DNA of 13,180 bases from Syntrophaceae bacterium (GTDB lineage Bacteria; Desulfobacterota; Syntrophia; Syntrophales; UBA5619). Positions 11,766 through 13,180 of the stretch are shown here, piece by piece (the stretch's first letter is position 1; each line of letters opens with the position of its first letter). The stretch lies in the NCBI GenBank assembly GCA_023249795.1, contig JAHFBU010000017.1:1-13180 (forward strand), read 5' to 3'. The notes under the pieces are model-generated. The model was not told the origin of the DNA and did no database searches. It worked only from the letters and a program-made list of their open reading frames with translations. The translations under genes and the position numbers were made by a program.

Positions 11766-13180
11766 ATGGCTGAGGATGATCTGAAAAAAACGTTCGTCCT
11801 AAAGGGGACCGGTGTTTCACCGGGGATCGTCATCGGCAAGGCCTATCTTTTCGATCGTCTGGATGCCCAGGTTCCCCTTTACAAACTGAGCAATTCGAGA
11901 TTGGTGGCGGGGGAAATTCGGCGCTTCCGGAAGGCCCTGCGGGAATCCGAGCAACAACTTGTCGAAATAAAAAAAAGCCTTGGCGATCTGGGCGGCGGAA
12001 TGGAGCCGCTCTATATCATCGATGTCCACATCATGATTATGCGGGATCGGAAATTTATCGATCTCACGCTGCAGAATATCCGGGAGATGTCCGTCAATGC
12101 CGAGTGGGCCGTTCGGATGACGGTGGACAAATACCGGCAGATCTTCAACCGGATGGAGGATGACTATCTCCGCGGGCGCATCAGCGATATCCAGTATGCC
12201 GGGGAGCGAATTATTGCGAATCTCATCGGGAAAAAGCCGGCTGCGATCGACATGGCGGAAGGGGTCATTATTATCGCGACCGACCTCTCGCCCGCCGATA
12301 CATCGCAACTCAAGATCGACAGGGTGCTTGGGTTCGCCACGGATATCGGCGGGAAAACCTCCCATACCGCGATCATCGCCCGATCGATCGCAATACCCGC
12401 CGTGGTCGGCTTGAAGAACATCACCCGGGCCGTCCGCACCAATGATGAGATCATTATTGATGGTGCCGCCGGCATTGCCATCGTCCATCCCGATCCGGAG
12501 GTCCGCAAGCGCTATGAAGAGAAGAAGAAACTGTATGAAAAGGCCCAGGACGATCTGCTGGATTACGCGGTTCTGCCTGCGGTTACGAAGGACCATCATC
12601 GTGTGGAGATCGGCGGCAATATCGAATTCATCGAAGAGATCCCCTCGGCGATTCTCCATGGCGCGGACGGGATCGGGCTTTACAGAACGGAATTCATCTA
12701 CGTCAACCAGGAGCGGCTTCCCAGTGAGGAGGATCATTTTGCCAACTATCGATCCGTCGTTGGCGTTAAGGGTCTTTCCTGGGCAACCATCCGTACCTTT
12801 GATCTGGGCGGCGACAAATTCTATCCGGACATGAAATATTCCCGTGAACTGAATCCGCAGTTGGGACTCAGGGCCATCCGCTTCTCCCTGAAGGAAGTGG
12901 ACCTCTTCAAGATCCAGCTCCGGGCCATCATACGTTCGAGCGTTCAGGGAAAGCTCCGGATCATGTTCCCGATGATTTCCGGGATCGAAGAAATCCGCGC
13001 GGCCAAGCGGATCTTTACCGAGGTGAAGGATGAACTGTTGGCCAAGGGGACGAAACTGGGGAAGGACATCGAAATCGGGGCCATGATTGAAGTCCCGTCA
13101 GCCGTTATCATTGCCGAGGAGATAGCCAAGGAAGTGGATTTCTTCAGCATCGGAACGAATGACCTTATCCAGTATGCCCT
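11766..13180 (+). CDS. ptsI: phosphoenolpyruvate-protein phosphotransferase, EI (3' end outside window)
   Basis: EI takes phosphate from PEP and gives it to HPr, the first step of the PTS. The open frame runs from ATG 11766 to the window end (471 full codons) with no stop; the family is about 570-590 residues, so roughly 100 or more are missing. Seen features: N-terminal LKGTGVSPGIVIGKAYLFD; the active-site block GGKTSHTAIIARS with His at 200; GIGLYRTEFIY with Arg at 307; DLGGDKFYPDMKY; NPQLGLRAIRFSL; MFPMISGIEEIRAAK; and IEVPSAVIIAEEIAKEVDFFSIGTNDLIQYA at the end of the window. The catalytic Cys of the C-terminal domain lies beyond the window. GGGCTGGGG just upstream provides a ribosome site. 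No fused GAF or EIIA domain precedes it, so it looks like the sugar-type EI rather than PtsP. Confidence 0.97.
   Translation, partial: MAEDDLKKTFVLKGTGVSPGIVIGKAYLFDRLDAQVPLYKLSNSRLVAGEIRRFRKALRESEQQLVEIKKSLGDLGGGMEPLYIIDVHIMIMRDRKFIDLTLQNIREMSVNAEWAVRMTVDKYRQIFNRMEDDYLRGRISDIQYAGERIIANLIGKKPAAIDMAEGVIIIATDLSPADTSQLKIDRVLGFATDIGGKTSHTAIIARSIAIPAVVGLKNITRAVRTNDEIIIDGAAGIAIVHPDPEVRKRYEEKKKLYEKAQDDLLDYAVLPAVTKDHHRVEIGGNIEFIEEIPSAILHGADGIGLYRTEFIYVNQERLPSEEDHFANYRSVVGVKGLSWATIRTFDLGGDKFYPDMKYSRELNPQLGLRAIRFSLKEVDLFKIQLRAIIRSSVQGKLRIMFPMISGIEEIRAAKRIFTEVKDELLAKGTKLGKDIEIGAMIEVPSAVIIAEEIAKEVDFFSIGTNDLIQYA

Noticed and set aside
11817..12737. 306-codon minus-strand frame
   Set aside because: It is antisense to ptsI, which has all its family motifs in the plus frame.
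1..13180. Mobile elements, CRISPR arrays, toxin-antitoxin or defence genes
   Set aside because: No transposase, integrase, direct-repeat array or defence-type domain was seen on either strand.

Overview
The window is a compact, GC-rich, mostly plus-strand stretch of bacterial chromosome dominated by translation genes. The overall character (the order thrS-infC-rpmI-rplT-pheS-pheT-ihfA-merR, a PxxKW-type cysteine-rich protein, a FecR-like secreted protein, HPr followed by EI) suggests a member of the Deltaproteobacteria/Desulfobacterota, possibly Syntrophales. That placement is inferred from gene content and protein style, not from a search.

Layout. (1) 1-125, minus: the first 41 codons of a UDP-glucuronate decarboxylase-like extended SDR, divergent from the rest and carrying two substitutions in its nucleotide-binding glycine motif. 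(2) 309-3016, plus: rsmI (16S rRNA 2'-O-methyltransferase), a small unrecognised protein with a twinned IHDL motif, a secreted FecR-domain protein overlapping it by 4 bases, and a CDP-alcohol phosphatidyltransferase (pgsA-like). (3) 3085-3159: tRNA-Val(GAC) with encoded CCA and a TTGACA promoter. (4) 3308-10668: thrS, infC (ATC start codon), rpmI, rplT, pheS, pheT, ihfA and a MerR-family regulator, very tightly packed, followed by a strong bidirectional terminator at 10690-10729. (5) 10794-11075, minus: a nine-cysteine PxxKW-family protein, with a 5' leader containing a terminator-like hairpin. (6) 11438 to the end, plus: ptsH (HPr) and the first 471 codons of ptsI (EI), which runs off the window.

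How the genes work together. Block 4 supplies two aminoacyl-tRNA synthetases, IF3 and two large-subunit ribosomal proteins, ending with a nucleoid protein and a small DNA-binding regulator. The infC start codon and the hairpins before rpmI and rplT are where IF3 and L20 feedback would be expected from the E. coli paradigm. Block 6 is the general phosphotransfer module of the PTS. HPr keeps its phosphorylatable His but has Gly where HprK-dependent HPr proteins have Ser46.

I found no mobile element, CRISPR array, prophage or defence system. This is largely an ordinary housekeeping region. The parts most worth a second look are regulatory (infC start, the PxxKW leader, the thrS/rpmI/rplT leaders) plus the damaged SDR motif and two small proteins of unknown function.
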